The translations under genes and the position numbers were made by a program. From UBA10365 sp041441915 (lineage in GTDB: Bacteria; Pseudomonadota; Alphaproteobacteria; Rhodobacterales; Rhodobacteraceae): DNA of 64,000 nt. The DNA is taken from NCBI GenBank assembly GCA_041441915.1, contig JASDRS010000010.1, positions 138,782-202,781 on the forward strand, given 5' to 3'. The stretch's first letter is position 1; every line of letters starts with the position of its first letter. A model generated the notes under the pieces. It worked only from the letters and a program-made list of their open reading frames with translations. It searched no databases and was not told the DNA's origin. Positions 36,533 to 45,255 of the stretch are shown in pieces.

Positions 36533-36550
36533 CTTCTATTCGAATGGAAG
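36533..36550. promoter_or_regulatory. Near-perfect 18-base palindrome, probable operator
   Basis: CTTCTATTCGAATGGAAG reads as CTTCCATTCGAATAGAAG on the other strand, with one mismatch pair. It lies in the divergent region between the XRE-cupin gene and the cupin operon and is a good autoregulatory operator candidate. The remainder of 36497-36754 is AT-rich and holds no gene. Confidence 0.5.
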
Positions 36551-36754
36551 TAACAATTCCAAATTTACGGATAGTCTCCTGCTAAAATATTAAAATATAG
36601 AAAAATTAAGAGATAGTGTAAACAGGCTTAACTTAATTGTTTTATAAATTAACAAGTTAGATAGGCTGGATTCATAAATTTCCCCAATTTTATTGACCGC
36701 AGTAGTAATTTAATATAATTCAATACTATTGATTTATATCAAAAAAGGATACTC

Positions 36755-37159
36755 ATGATGACCTTAAAATCAAGTAAAACTGTCAGGGTCATCGATAGTG
36801 CATTTAATCGGCTCGAAATTGGGATAGTAGACAAAAAAGGAAAAGCCTATGCTGTCCTCTGGCCTGGAAATGGCGCCCATTACCGTACTGTCAATATTAT
36901 AGAACTAGGGGTGGCTGGCAGAACGATTGATCTTAGCCATGCACATGAGTGTGTTTACTATATAGAATCTGGTGGCGGCTGCATCCGTGATCTTGAGATC
37001 AATCAAACCCATGATCTGATTGATGGCTCTATGATCCATATTGCACCGTGCGACAGATACCGGCTGGAGGCTGGTTCCAGTGGAATGAAGGCAATCGGAG
37101 GTTGCGTGCCCGTCGATCCTGACCTTTATGAGATGATTATTGGTGGAGCCACGTCATGA
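36755..37159 (+). CDS. Cupin-fold small protein
   Basis: 134 residues of single-domain cupin shape: TIDLSHAHECVYYIESGGGC carries the first motif histidines and DGSMIHIAPCDRYRLEAGSS the second. It resembles ectoine-synthase-like cupins in outline but lacks their typical conserved blocks, and no ectA/ectB are near, so I do not call it EctC. It may bind or isomerise a catabolic intermediate. It starts with ATG-ATG after SD AAAAGGA (36743-36749). The following cupin gene overlaps by four bases (ATGA). Confidence 0.6.
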   Translation: MMTLKSSKTVRVIDSAFNRLEIGIVDKKGKAYAVLWPGNGAHYRTVNIIELGVAGRTIDLSHAHECVYYIESGGGCIRDLEINQTHDLIDGSMIHIAPCDRYRLEAGSSGMKAIGGCVPVDPDLYEMIIGGATS

Positions 37160-37578
37160 GTATCCGCGTATTCCATCGGGACAACCCAACTCTGAAACTA
37201 CCGCTTATTTCAAAGGATGCGCGTTTTGTAGTCTGGCCAGGAACTGACGCCTGGAATGCGAATGTTAACTATGTAGTTCTGGAGCCTGGTGAGGCTAACG
37301 TGCCACATGTCCACTCGGTGTCTGAAGACACTATATTTATTCTCGAAGGTAAGGGAACTGCGGTCGATCATACTAATGACGTGGCTATACTTTTTCACGC
37401 AGGCTGCGTCGTACATGTGCCCGTGGGGGTAAAACACGCGATCTGTGCGGACAGGGGGGAGCGGATTGTGTCAGTTGGCGGCCCTGCTCCGGCGGACATA
37501 CCGTTGTTGCGCAAGATCAAAGCGCTGGAGCCTGATTGCGCTGTGCCAGATATTTATTGCGCAGTTTTACCAGAATGA
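37156..37578 (+). CDS. Second cupin-fold small protein
   Basis: 140 residues. Motif 1 GEANVPHVHSVSEDTIFILEG and motif 2 AGCVVHVPVGVKHAI give a canonical single cupin with a likely metal site (His, His, Glu and later His). It overlaps both the preceding cupin and the following nitrilase-fold gene by four bases (ATGA), so the three are translated together. Two tandem cupins may form a heteromer or act on successive intermediates. The reaction is unknown. Confidence 0.65.
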   Translation: MSIRVFHRDNPTLKLPLISKDARFVVWPGTDAWNANVNYVVLEPGEANVPHVHSVSEDTIFILEGKGTAVDHTNDVAILFHAGCVVHVPVGVKHAICADRGERIVSVGGPAPADIPLLRKIKALEPDCAVPDIYCAVLPE

Positions 37579-38432
37579 ATCAGAATTTTGTAGTCTCGGC
37601 GGTTCAGTTCGGTGCTGTGCATTTTGCGCCGAATCAAAACCGAGAAACTGTGGAAGCTCAGGTCCGTGCAGAGGCCGCATCTGGCGCAAAACTTATTGTT
37701 TTTCCTGAGCTTGCAATTTCTGGATATTGCTTAGAATTAAAGGGTCTTTTGGCATGCGCGGAACCTGCCAACGGGCCAACTGCTGCGTTGTTGCGTACGC
37801 TGGCCAACGAGCTTCAGGTTGTGATTGTCTGCGGGTTTTGCGAGTGCGTGCCTAATGGGAAACTCTTTAACTCTGCCCTGCTAGTCGCACCCAATCGCGC
37901 CGACGTACTGTATCGGAAGCTGCATCTGTTCTCTCACGAGAAAACAATATTTGAACCTGGAGACCTCGGGCTAGTTATAGCCGACACTGATTTGGGCAGT
38001 ATTGGTATTTGTGTTTGCTATGATTTGCGCTTCGTCGAAGTTGCGCGCGGGTTGTCGCTTGCGGGTGCAGATATGCTTGCTGTTCCAACAGCCTGGGTTG
38101 GTGGTTTCGATAAAAAACCATACGATGCGATGGGCTATATTGGTCAGGTTCGTAGCGCGCTTGCACAGGCAAACCTCGACCAAATTCCGTTGGTCTGTGC
38201 CAGTCAGAGTGGTGGGAACCAGGGGACGCAGTTCCTGGGGTCATCAATTATAGCTGACGCGCACGGCACTTGCCTCGAAGGACCGATGGGTGAAGATGAA
38301 GTTGGTGCGTTGCGCGCAATATTCAACCTTGACGAGATCCGCAACGCGCGGGTTCGATCGCAATTAGTTAGGCCGCGTACAGACCGGCGCACAGACGTCT
38401 ATGGAATTTGCCTCGGCACAACGCGCTTTTAA
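37575..38432 (+). CDS. Carbon-nitrogen hydrolase (nitrilase superfamily amidase)
   Basis: 285 residues with the Glu-Lys-Cys triad: Glu45 in IVFPELAISGY, Lys115 in LYRKLHLFSHEKTIF and Cys148 in ICVCYDLRF. This fold hydrolyses amides, carbamoyl amines or nitriles. The YRKLHLF and CYDLRF pattern is closer to omega-amidase or N-carbamoyl amidase members than to true nitrilases. It starts inside the second cupin (ATGA overlap) and lies upstream of coxG. In the island it could cleave an amide formed on ring opening. Cytoplasmic; substrate unknown. Confidence 0.83.
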   Translation: MNQNFVVSAVQFGAVHFAPNQNRETVEAQVRAEAASGAKLIVFPELAISGYCLELKGLLACAEPANGPTAALLRTLANELQVVIVCGFCECVPNGKLFNSALLVAPNRADVLYRKLHLFSHEKTIFEPGDLGLVIADTDLGSIGICVCYDLRFVEVARGLSLAGADMLAVPTAWVGGFDKKPYDAMGYIGQVRSALAQANLDQIPLVCASQSGGNQGTQFLGSSIIADAHGTCLEGPMGEDEVGALRAIFNLDEIRNARVRSQLVRPRTDRRTDVYGICLGTTRF

Positions 38433-38464
38433 CGGCAATAAAAATCACAAGGAACTTAGCTAAA

Positions 38465-39043
38465 ATGATGCTTGAACAGAAATTTACGATCGGTTGCTCA
38501 AGAAGTGTCGTGTGGAATTTTTTTCAAGACGTGCCTGCTGTGGCTAGATGTCTGCCAGGCGCAGAGTATCTCGGACCCAAAGAAGATGGTTTGCACAATG
38601 GCAAGATGTCGATGACGGTGGGACCATTCAAAGCAGCATTCGAAGGGGAGGCAAAGGTCGCCTATGATGCCGCTGCAAATTCTATTGAAATGGAGGGCAA
38701 AGGCGTCGACAAGAAGGGTGCGTCACGCGGTAAGATGAGGATGGTTTGTGCGCTACATGATAAAGGCGGCACAACAGAAGTGACCATAAATGCCGACATT
38801 CAGTTGTCTGGATCGATAGCGCAATTTGGACGCACAGGCATCATTAATGAGATTGCCAGTGTTTTGATCTCAGACTTCGCCAGCAACGTTGAGTCAGAAC
38901 TTTCGGTTGCTGGGTATGAGGCTGGTACAGGAAATACTGAGAAATTTTATTCAACTGATTCGCAAAAATTGTCTATGAATGGGGGAAGGTTACTCTGGGT
39001 CAGTTTTAAAAATTGGGCCCGCTCATTGTTTGGTGGAAGTTAA
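38465..39043 (+). CDS. CoxG-family (SRPBCC) protein
   Basis: 192 residues of the SRPBCC/CoxG fold: FTIGCSRSVVWNFFQDVPAV, RCLPGAEYL, VAYDAAANSIEMEGKGVDKK and INEIASVLISDFASNVESEL. The C-terminal LLWVSFKNWARSLFGGS could be an amphipathic membrane-binding tail. CoxG is known as an accessory that recruits a molybdenum hydroxylase (CO dehydrogenase) to the membrane or its quinone. Here the molybdenum hydroxylase genes lie 6 kb downstream in the same direction, so a matching role is plausible. ATG 38465 is used; a weak AAGGAA is upstream. Confidence 0.82.
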   Translation: MMLEQKFTIGCSRSVVWNFFQDVPAVARCLPGAEYLGPKEDGLHNGKMSMTVGPFKAAFEGEAKVAYDAAANSIEMEGKGVDKKGASRGKMRMVCALHDKGGTTEVTINADIQLSGSIAQFGRTGIINEIASVLISDFASNVESELSVAGYEAGTGNTEKFYSTDSQKLSMNGGRLLWVSFKNWARSLFGGS

Positions 39044-39466
39044 AACTAATTAAGTAAAGTAAAGCAAAAAATATTGAGTAATAGTAAATATTTATTTAGT
39101 TTAAATAAAAAAAATTTAGTAAATGTAAATATATAATATAAATATGTATAAGTATAAGTATAAGTATAAGTTATTGTTTAAAATACTAATTTGTTAATTT
39201 TTTATTAAAAAATAAGCTTATAATTCATTTTATCAATAATTAATATAAGTAAATATTATATTAATAAGTGCAATATTATAGCTGTCTACAGGATACAAAT
39301 TTGGTTAATTTAGGCGCTATTATAAGGATAAATGTCCTAATACATTATAGAAAATATCAGTTTGAACTGAGGTTGGATTCCTGCAGTCAGTTGAGCTCAT
39401 GGCCCCCGACGGGCAGAGTGGAATTCCTATAGCCAGCACTCCTAGGCAATTGAATAAGGGGCGTAG
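39044..39466. other. AT-rich intergenic region before the ABC transporter
   Basis: About 420 bases, very AT-rich, without a gene. It contains the GTATAA hexamer run and presumably the promoter of the transporter operon. Confidence 0.5.
39146..39169. repeat. Tandem hexamer repeat (GTATAA)x4
   Basis: Four exact consecutive GTATAA units in the AT-rich gap between coxG and the transporter genes. It may vary in copy number and so shift promoter spacing; function unproved. Confidence 0.6.
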
Positions 39467-40339
39467 ATGATGGACGTGATAACTTTTGGAATGATTTCTG
39501 GTAGTGTGATTTTACTTTCCGCAGTTGGTTTTGCGCTGTTAGTGCAGGTTGAAGGGTTTCTCAATATTGCTCATGGCCAGATGCTGCTTTTGGGTGCTTA
39601 TCTTGGACTTTTTTTATTAAATGCGGGGCTGCCAATAGTGCTGGCTGCGGCCGGCGCGGCCACATTGACGGGACTGGCAGGCGCGCTGATGTATGGAGTT
39701 CTTTTTAGGCCAGTGAAGTCTAAGGGGGCTCTAGTCCTTCTGTTTACTTCTGTTGGGGCCGCCTATGTGGTTTATGGCTTAGTTTCAGCTGTTGCTGGTA
39801 AGCGTATGCTGGCTTACGACCTGCCGCCGGTCCGAGCGATGAGACTCTTCGGAGAACCTTTTATGACTCGTTATGAGCTTGCGATTGTGATTGCTGCGCT
39901 TGCTTCGGCGTTGCTGATACACTTGTTCATGTCGAAGACGCCTGCAGGTAAGTCCATCCGTGCAGTTTCTGACAACGAGGAATTAGCTGGGGCGAGGGGC
40001 ATCGATTCCAAGCGAACGTCATACCTAGTTTGGTTCGTGGCGTCATCGCTCGGCGGCCTAGCTGGTGTCTTTTTGGGTATCATGGGATCGCTACATACTG
40101 GTATTGGATGGCAACAGATCATCATCATCCTAGCCACAACTGTACTAGGGGGACTGGGAAGTCTTTATGGAGTTATGCTTGCCGCGTTCGTATTGGCCTT
40201 TGGAATTGAGATCGGGTTGCTTTTCATCGCACCATCTTATCGCTCTGGACTAGCATTTCTAATTATCATCATCGTGCTACTTGTCCAGCCACAGGGTCTT
40301 CAGACCCTGTGGCGTGGTGGCAAGCAGCGGTCGCATTAA
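39467..40339 (+). CDS. LivH-type ABC transporter permease
   Basis: 290 residues, about eight membrane helices. It matches LivH: LLSAVGFALLVQVEGFLNIA, HGQMLLLGAYLGLFLLNAG, the cytoplasmic loop MSKTPAGKSIRAVSDNEELA (GARGID following) and GGLGSLYGVMLAAFVLAFGI. It is the first gene of a complete branched-chain-type importer (LivH, LivM, LivG, LivK, LivF). This family also imports aromatic acids, urea and amides, so the gene context argues for a heteroaromatic or amide-type substrate. ATG 39467 follows AAGGGG. Confidence 0.88.
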   Translation: MMDVITFGMISGSVILLSAVGFALLVQVEGFLNIAHGQMLLLGAYLGLFLLNAGLPIVLAAAGAATLTGLAGALMYGVLFRPVKSKGALVLLFTSVGAAYVVYGLVSAVAGKRMLAYDLPPVRAMRLFGEPFMTRYELAIVIAALASALLIHLFMSKTPAGKSIRAVSDNEELAGARGIDSKRTSYLVWFVASSLGGLAGVFLGIMGSLHTGIGWQQIIIILATTVLGGLGSLYGVMLAAFVLAFGIEIGLLFIAPSYRSGLAFLIIIIVLLVQPQGLQTLWRGGKQRSH

Positions 40340-40351
40340 GGAGATACGAGC

Positions 40352-41326
40352 GTGGAAGGCCTAATTATCTTCGCTGTTAGCATCATCACCTTTGGGTCGA
40401 TTTATGGTATTGTTTGTCTTGCGCTGAATATGGAGGCAGGAACTGGTCCACTTTGGGACCTCGGCATCGTCGCGTATTTTGGTATAGGAGCGTACACCTA
40501 CGTGCTTCTGACCGCTAATCCAGCCGCCCCATATCAACACTATATTTTCGGCTTTGGACTGCCGATGTGGTTGGGGGGGGTCGGCGCGGCTGTCACCTGT
40601 GGCCTGGCGGCTTGGGTCATTAGCATTCCAACATTACGTCTCAAGAAAGAGTATTTCTTAATTGTTACGCTAGCAATGGCCGAAGTCGTGCGCCAGCTCT
40701 ATATAAATGAAGACTGGTTGACGAATGGTGTTGCTGGAATCTACGGGTTGGAGCAGCCCTTAAAACAGCATTTTTCGATTGCAACTTACCCCTACGTCTT
40801 GATGGCAATTTCTTTGACAGCACTTGCGATTGCTTTTGCAATCACAAGTAAAATTTCCAATTCGCCCTTTGGCCGCAGCGCCAAGGCGATCCGCGAAAAC
40901 GAAGCGCTGGCAATTACCGCGGGAATTAATTTGAGGCGGGTGTCTACGCGCCTTTATATCCTTGCCGGTGCGATGACCGGAGTGGCAGGGATGATTGCCG
41001 TCTGGTACAATACCTTGATTGTGCCTAGTCTCTTCACTTCAAATTTCACATTCTTCATTTGGGCAGCGCTTATTATCGGCGGAATTGGCAATGTGCGTGG
41101 AGCTCTTATGGGAGCATTTATCTTTATCATCCTCCATGATTCCCTTCGTTTTTTGCAAGTCTCAGGAGAACTGGCAACTGCGATGTCTTCGCTGCGGACC
41201 GCGCTGGTCGGTATCGTCTTAATACTCATTCTTCGAATCCGCCCTCAAGGGTTATTTCCGGAGCGCCGAGCTATTTTTGACGTCAAAACAAACGCGGTTG
41301 AGAAAAAGGATGTGAAAGTTGCTTAG
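40352..41326 (+). CDS. LivM-type ABC transporter permease
   Basis: 324 residues of the LivM type: NMEAGTGPLWDLGIVAYFGI, ISIPTLRLKKEYFLIVTLAM, the loop SPFGRSAKAIRENEALAIT and the C-terminal LILRIRPQGLFPERR. It pairs with the LivH protein as the second permease. The start is GTG 40352 with AAGGAG (40338-40343) eight bases upstream. Its end overlaps the livG start by 8 bases. Confidence 0.9.
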   Translation: MEGLIIFAVSIITFGSIYGIVCLALNMEAGTGPLWDLGIVAYFGIGAYTYVLLTANPAAPYQHYIFGFGLPMWLGGVGAAVTCGLAAWVISIPTLRLKKEYFLIVTLAMAEVVRQLYINEDWLTNGVAGIYGLEQPLKQHFSIATYPYVLMAISLTALAIAFAITSKISNSPFGRSAKAIRENEALAITAGINLRRVSTRLYILAGAMTGVAGMIAVWYNTLIVPSLFTSNFTFFIWAALIIGGIGNVRGALMGAFIFIILHDSLRFLQVSGELATAMSSLRTALVGIVLILILRIRPQGLFPERRAIFDVKTNAVEKKDVKVA

Positions 41327-42089
41327 TGTTAAAAATATATGTCTGAACTACGGCGGAATTCGGGCCGTCGACGACATGTCTTTGGAGGTGGGCCAAGGCG
41401 AAATTGTGGGCCTGATAGGGACCAATGGTGCGGGGAAGACTTCTTTGTTTAATGTCATCACCGGGTTTTCTATTGCGAGTTCCGGGTCTGTGGCATTCGA
41501 GGGGGAAGACTTAACGCGGTGGTTGCCTTGGCAAATAGCAGAGGCAGGTATGGTTCGTACATTTCAGACGCCACTGGGTTTTCCCCGGATGACGGTGGTG
41601 GAGAATATGCTGGTCTTTGCGCCAGAGGAGCGTGTTGCAAGTACCTCAGTTTTTGGTGGCCAGGGACCGAGCAGAGATCTTCTTGACCGGGTAATGTCGG
41701 TATTGGGGGATTTTGATCTAAATAAGCAGGCAAATCTCTGGGTGGGGGATCTCTCTGCACCAGAGCTTAAGATGCTGGAATTAGCTCGAGTGATGATGGC
41801 AAGTCCAAAAATTATGCTTCTTGATGAACCAGCAGCTGGTGTTAATCCAGCACTGATGGAAAGAACTGTTTCCCAAATCAGGTCGCTTCGTGACCAGGGT
41901 GTGACGTTTCTCGTGGTTGACCACAATCTCGGATTTATTTTGCAGCTCTGCGAGCGCACTTACGCGATGGCGCATGGTCAGCTTATTGCCAGCGGTGATA
42001 CCCGCTCAGTTATCGACGATCCGGAAGTCATCCGGATCTATATTGGTAGCGATTTCGAAGAAGAAAAAGCTATGACTAGCACAAAATGA
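41319..42089 (+). CDS. LivG-type ABC transporter ATP-binding protein
   Basis: 256 residues: Walker A GLIGTNGAGKTSLFNVITG, the LivG-type GMVRTFQTPLGFPRMTVVEN, Walker B IMLLDEPAAGVNP and H-loop FLVVDHNLGFILQLCERTYA. The signature reads GDLSAPELKMLELARVM, where the usual LSGGQ is replaced by LSAPE; this is a real departure from the consensus and should be checked. It starts with TTG 41319 after AAAAAGGA and overlaps LivM. It powers the importer with LivF (43429-44142). Confidence 0.88.
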   Translation: MLSVKNICLNYGGIRAVDDMSLEVGQGEIVGLIGTNGAGKTSLFNVITGFSIASSGSVAFEGEDLTRWLPWQIAEAGMVRTFQTPLGFPRMTVVENMLVFAPEERVASTSVFGGQGPSRDLLDRVMSVLGDFDLNKQANLWVGDLSAPELKMLELARVMMASPKIMLLDEPAAGVNPALMERTVSQIRSLRDQGVTFLVVDHNLGFILQLCERTYAMAHGQLIASGDTRSVIDDPEVIRIYIGSDFEEEKAMTSTK

Positions 42090-42124
42090 CAATTTCACAA
42101 ACTTTAGTAACAGGAGATGTACAA

Positions 42125-43375
42125 ATGAGAAGTAAACTGCATACTGCAAAGCTAAGATTATTGGGACTGGCGTCCGGAGCATTGCTTGCAATAGGATCCC
42201 CTCTGGCTGCTCAGGAAGCCCCAGTTAAGATAGGTGTACTTATCGGATTTTCAGGTGACATGGGTCCTTGGTCGGCGGACCTGCACAATGCGATGATCCT
42301 TGCCGCAGAAGAAATTAATGCGGCCGGCGGTCTTCTAGGGCGGACGTTGGAGCTAGTGGCCGAGGATAACTCTTCGACCGTTGATGGCGCTATGCGAGGT
42401 GCAACTAAGCTGGTCAGCGTTGAAGGTGTCAGTGCTATTGTGGGCCCCGAATCTGACCCTATTGTTGCGCTTTTGTCTTTTGCAAAAGATCAGCAAATCC
42501 CCATCATTTCAACTTCTGCTGGTACTGAAGTTCTGAACAAAGTTGGCGGTAAGGGCCGCTATATATATCGGACAAACGCATCAGACAGCTTCCTTGGTGT
42601 TGTTCATGCCAAATTATTACTTGAAGAAATGGGACAGTCGTCAATCGTCATGGTTGTTGAAAATCTCGAAGGTACCATGTCAGGCGCCAATACGTTCAAA
42701 GCAGCTTATGAAGCAATGGGCGGCAAGATCATAGACGAAATCATTCTTGCGCCGGGTCAGGCCATCTATCAGTCCGAAGTGAAGGCAGTCGCTGCATATG
42801 ATCCGGAGATGGTGTTTCTCGCCGTGGGCCAGACCGCTGGTGTCAGCTTCGTGAAGCAAGCTTATCAGCGTGGCCATGACTGGAAGTACTGGGTGACTGC
42901 TGAACTTCAGTCCCCTGACTTTGTCAATGCTGTTGGTGTGGAACTAGTTCAGGGGGCAATTAATCCTGTATCAAGCGCTGCCTCAGACTCGGAAGCATGG
43001 GCTCGGTTCTCGGACGCATTTGAAGCTCGCTTTGGTGAGCCAGCCACGCCTGGATTTTATCAGGCTGAATCTTATGATGCAGTAATGGTAGCAGCGCTCG
43101 CTATCGAGGCGGCAGGTTCAGATGAAGGCCAGGCTATCGACGCAAAACTAACAGAAATTGCTACTCCTGGTGGCACCGAGGTGATTGGTTTTGCAGAAGG
43201 CCGTGACGCTTTGGCGGCTGGATCTGATATCAACTATGAAGGTGCTTCTGGTTCCATAAATTTCAACGAATTTGGTAACGTCACTGTCCCAGCGACACGT
43301 ATGCTGCAAGTCGCTGAGGACGGCACTTGGGTGACACTTAAAGTTATCGACTCGACTAATTTTCCGGCTAACTGA
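42125..43375 (+). CDS. LivK-type periplasmic substrate-binding protein
   Basis: 416 residues with a signal peptide (LLGLASGALLAIGSPLAA, cleavage before QEAP) and the two-lobe type 1 periplasmic fold: IGVLIGFSGDMGPWSADLHN, NAAGGLLGRTLELVAEDNSS, GPESDPIVALLSFA, FYQAESYDAVMVAALAI. ATG 42125 has AGGAG just upstream; the frame continues further up with no signal. It sits between LivG and LivF, followed by a hairpin. It determines import specificity; the ligand is unknown. Confidence 0.9.
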   Translation: MRSKLHTAKLRLLGLASGALLAIGSPLAAQEAPVKIGVLIGFSGDMGPWSADLHNAMILAAEEINAAGGLLGRTLELVAEDNSSTVDGAMRGATKLVSVEGVSAIVGPESDPIVALLSFAKDQQIPIISTSAGTEVLNKVGGKGRYIYRTNASDSFLGVVHAKLLLEEMGQSSIVMVVENLEGTMSGANTFKAAYEAMGGKIIDEIILAPGQAIYQSEVKAVAAYDPEMVFLAVGQTAGVSFVKQAYQRGHDWKYWVTAELQSPDFVNAVGVELVQGAINPVSSAASDSEAWARFSDAFEARFGEPATPGFYQAESYDAVMVAALAIEAAGSDEGQAIDAKLTEIATPGGTEVIGFAEGRDALAAGSDINYEGASGSINFNEFGNVTVPATRMLQVAEDGTWVTLKVIDSTNFPAN

Positions 43376-43382
43376 ATTTAAG

Positions 43383-43408
43383 TACTGGCCTCGTTTATGG
43401 GGCCAGTA
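43383..43408 (+). terminator. Hairpin after the substrate-binding gene
   Basis: TACTGGCC (43383-43390) and GGCCAGTA (43401-43408) form an exact 8-base-pair stem with a 10-base loop between livK and livF. The weak T-run suggests partial termination or RNA stabilisation, favouring higher levels of the binding protein. Confidence 0.5.
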
Positions 43409-43428
43409 ATTCTACTTAGGAAGTTCCA

Positions 43429-44142
43429 ATGGAAATAATACTGCGAGTTTCATCGTTAGTCGCTGGTTACGGAAAGCTGCCGATTCTGCACGGCATTTCG
43501 CTAGACATTTGTAAGGGTAAAATGCTTGCAGTTATCGGGCCAAACGGTGCTGGGAAAACGACTCTAGTGCGAGCAATCATGAACCAATGCACTCAGATGA
43601 GCGGTAGAATCGAATTTAAAGGTCGTGAGATTACTGGGCTTGCACCTAGAGAAATTGCCGCACTTGGTATCGGATACGTTCCACAAACCAATAATGTGTT
43701 TGCATCGCTCAGTGTACAAGAAAACTTGGAAATGAGCTGCTACCTGCTTCCCCGTGGCGAGCATAAGGATCAGATTGAAAGTGCTTATACGCGGTTCCCA
43801 GCACTCAAAGAACGAAGACATCAAGCGGGAAGTTCGTTGTCCGGTGGTGAACGCCAGATGCTGGCAGTGTCGTCCGCTTTGCTGTCAAAGCCGGATTTAA
43901 TTATTCTTGACGAACCTGTTTCAGGTCTTTCGCCGTCAATTACCAATGAAGTGGTCGAGGGTATAGCTGCGATTAATAGGTCAGGTGTAAGTGTTCTTTG
44001 GGTGGTCGAGGAAAACCCTCGAAAGATCATCTGTGTTGCTGATGAAGTTGTGGTGTTCTCGTCCGGAACTGTCCGCCTGCATCAACCAGCAGAGGAGTTG
44101 CTTGCAGCTGATAATTTTCGTGAATTATTTCTTGGTGTTTGA
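43429..44142 (+). CDS. LivF-type ABC transporter ATP-binding protein
   Basis: 237 residues: Walker A IGPNGAGKTTLVRAIM, the LivF-type IGYVPQTNNVFASLSVQENL, signature SSLSGGERQMLAVSSALLS, Walker B LIILDEPVSGLSPS. It is the second ATPase of the importer. The H-loop reads VLWVVEENPRKI where His is expected, a detail also common in LivF proteins. It lies 53 bases after livK and 36 before the Rieske oxygenase gene, so uptake and first catabolic step are probably co-expressed. Confidence 0.9.
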   Translation: MEIILRVSSLVAGYGKLPILHGISLDICKGKMLAVIGPNGAGKTTLVRAIMNQCTQMSGRIEFKGREITGLAPREIAALGIGYVPQTNNVFASLSVQENLEMSCYLLPRGEHKDQIESAYTRFPALKERRHQAGSSLSGGERQMLAVSSALLSKPDLIILDEPVSGLSPSITNEVVEGIAAINRSGVSVLWVVEENPRKIICVADEVVVFSSGTVRLHQPAEELLAADNFRELFLGV

Positions 44143-44178
44143 CGGAATCACAAAACAAAAGCTAGAAAGAAGTTCAGT

Positions 44179-45171
44179 ATGCTAGACGTTCTCAGAAAAT
44201 ACTGGAACCCGATTGCAACAAGTGGTGAAGTTAATGACACGCCGCTCTCGAAAGTGATGCTTGATGAAGAATTAGTGGTTTGGCGCGGTGCTAATGGCAA
44301 AGTAACCGTAATGAAAGATCTCTGCATTCACCGAGGCACTAAGTTCACTGCGGGTGGTAAAGTAGAAGGCGATAATATTGTATGCCCTTATCACGGTTGG
44401 TCTTATGGCGGTGACGGCGTGTGTAATAAAATCCCTTCACTTCCCAAAGGCGCGCCGATTCCTGAAAAGGCAAGGGCGATCACCTATCCAACGCGTGAAG
44501 CCTTTGGGGTGATATGGACTGCCCAAAGTCAGGATGCGAAACCTTTCCCGTCGTATCTTGAAGAGCTGGAGAAAGACCATGCGTTTAAGATGTTTCTGGT
44601 AGGCACCTGGGATTGGAAGGCTTCCGCAGGCCGGATGATTGAGAATGCGATGGACTTTTCACATTTCAACTTTGTTCATAAAGGCTTTACCGAAATTGCT
44701 GACGGCCCGGTCGTCAAACCCTTTGAGGTGGCCCGCACTGAAACTGGCCTGAATTATAGCTATAATGACGGTCATCTTATACGGGATTATACTTTGGAAT
44801 TTCCCTTCATCATCCACGATCGTAAAAGTGTGGCGAACCCTGATGGTGGCAAGACTTGGTCTGACGCTGGGGGTGGAAATATGGGCGATGTAACCGTGAT
44901 TTCATTTGCTCCGGCACCGATGACGGAAACTACCACCAGGATCTACGTGTTTGTTTCGCGCAATCATTCACATGACACGCCGGATCAGGATTTTGTTGAC
45001 GGTTTTGACAAAATTATGGAACAGGATCGAGGCATTGTTGAGAGCCAGCGGCCCGAGCAAATCCCGGTGGATGTGAAAGAAGAGCTGCACATCCGCATAC
45101 CTGATCAACACGCTATCATGTATCGCCGCATGTTGCGGGAGATAGGGCTTACTGAAGAATATATGCCCTGA
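44179..45171 (+). CDS. Rieske non-heme iron oxygenase, terminal component (monooxygenase/demethylase type)
   Basis: 330 residues. The Rieske cluster ligands are Cys49, His51, Cys69 and His72 (LCIHRGTKF, CPYHGW). The mononuclear iron site is in the helix NAMDFSHFNFVHKG with Asp159, His162 and His167. The protein resembles VanA-type and N- or O-demethylating oxygenases in length, without a beta subunit gene, pointing to a homotrimeric alpha-only enzyme. Electrons should come from the PDR-type reductase at 33241-34200. It follows the importer directly. Substrate unknown; demethylation of a methylated heteroaromatic is a plausible role. Confidence 0.87.
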   Translation: MLDVLRKYWNPIATSGEVNDTPLSKVMLDEELVVWRGANGKVTVMKDLCIHRGTKFTAGGKVEGDNIVCPYHGWSYGGDGVCNKIPSLPKGAPIPEKARAITYPTREAFGVIWTAQSQDAKPFPSYLEELEKDHAFKMFLVGTWDWKASAGRMIENAMDFSHFNFVHKGFTEIADGPVVKPFEVARTETGLNYSYNDGHLIRDYTLEFPFIIHDRKSVANPDGGKTWSDAGGGNMGDVTVISFAPAPMTETTTRIYVFVSRNHSHDTPDQDFVDGFDKIMEQDRGIVESQRPEQIPVDVKEELHIRIPDQHAIMYRRMLREIGLTEEYMP

Positions 45172-45255
45172 TAGCTGAAGTTATCAAATGCATCTCTTGC
45201 CGCCGATGACTTTTTTTATGCCTTATTGTGTCGTAACTCAACCGTTGGATCTAAA

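Noticed and set aside
36755..37159. Ectoine synthase EctC
   Set aside because: The cupin outline is similar but the typical EctC blocks are missing and no ectA, ectB or ectD lies nearby.
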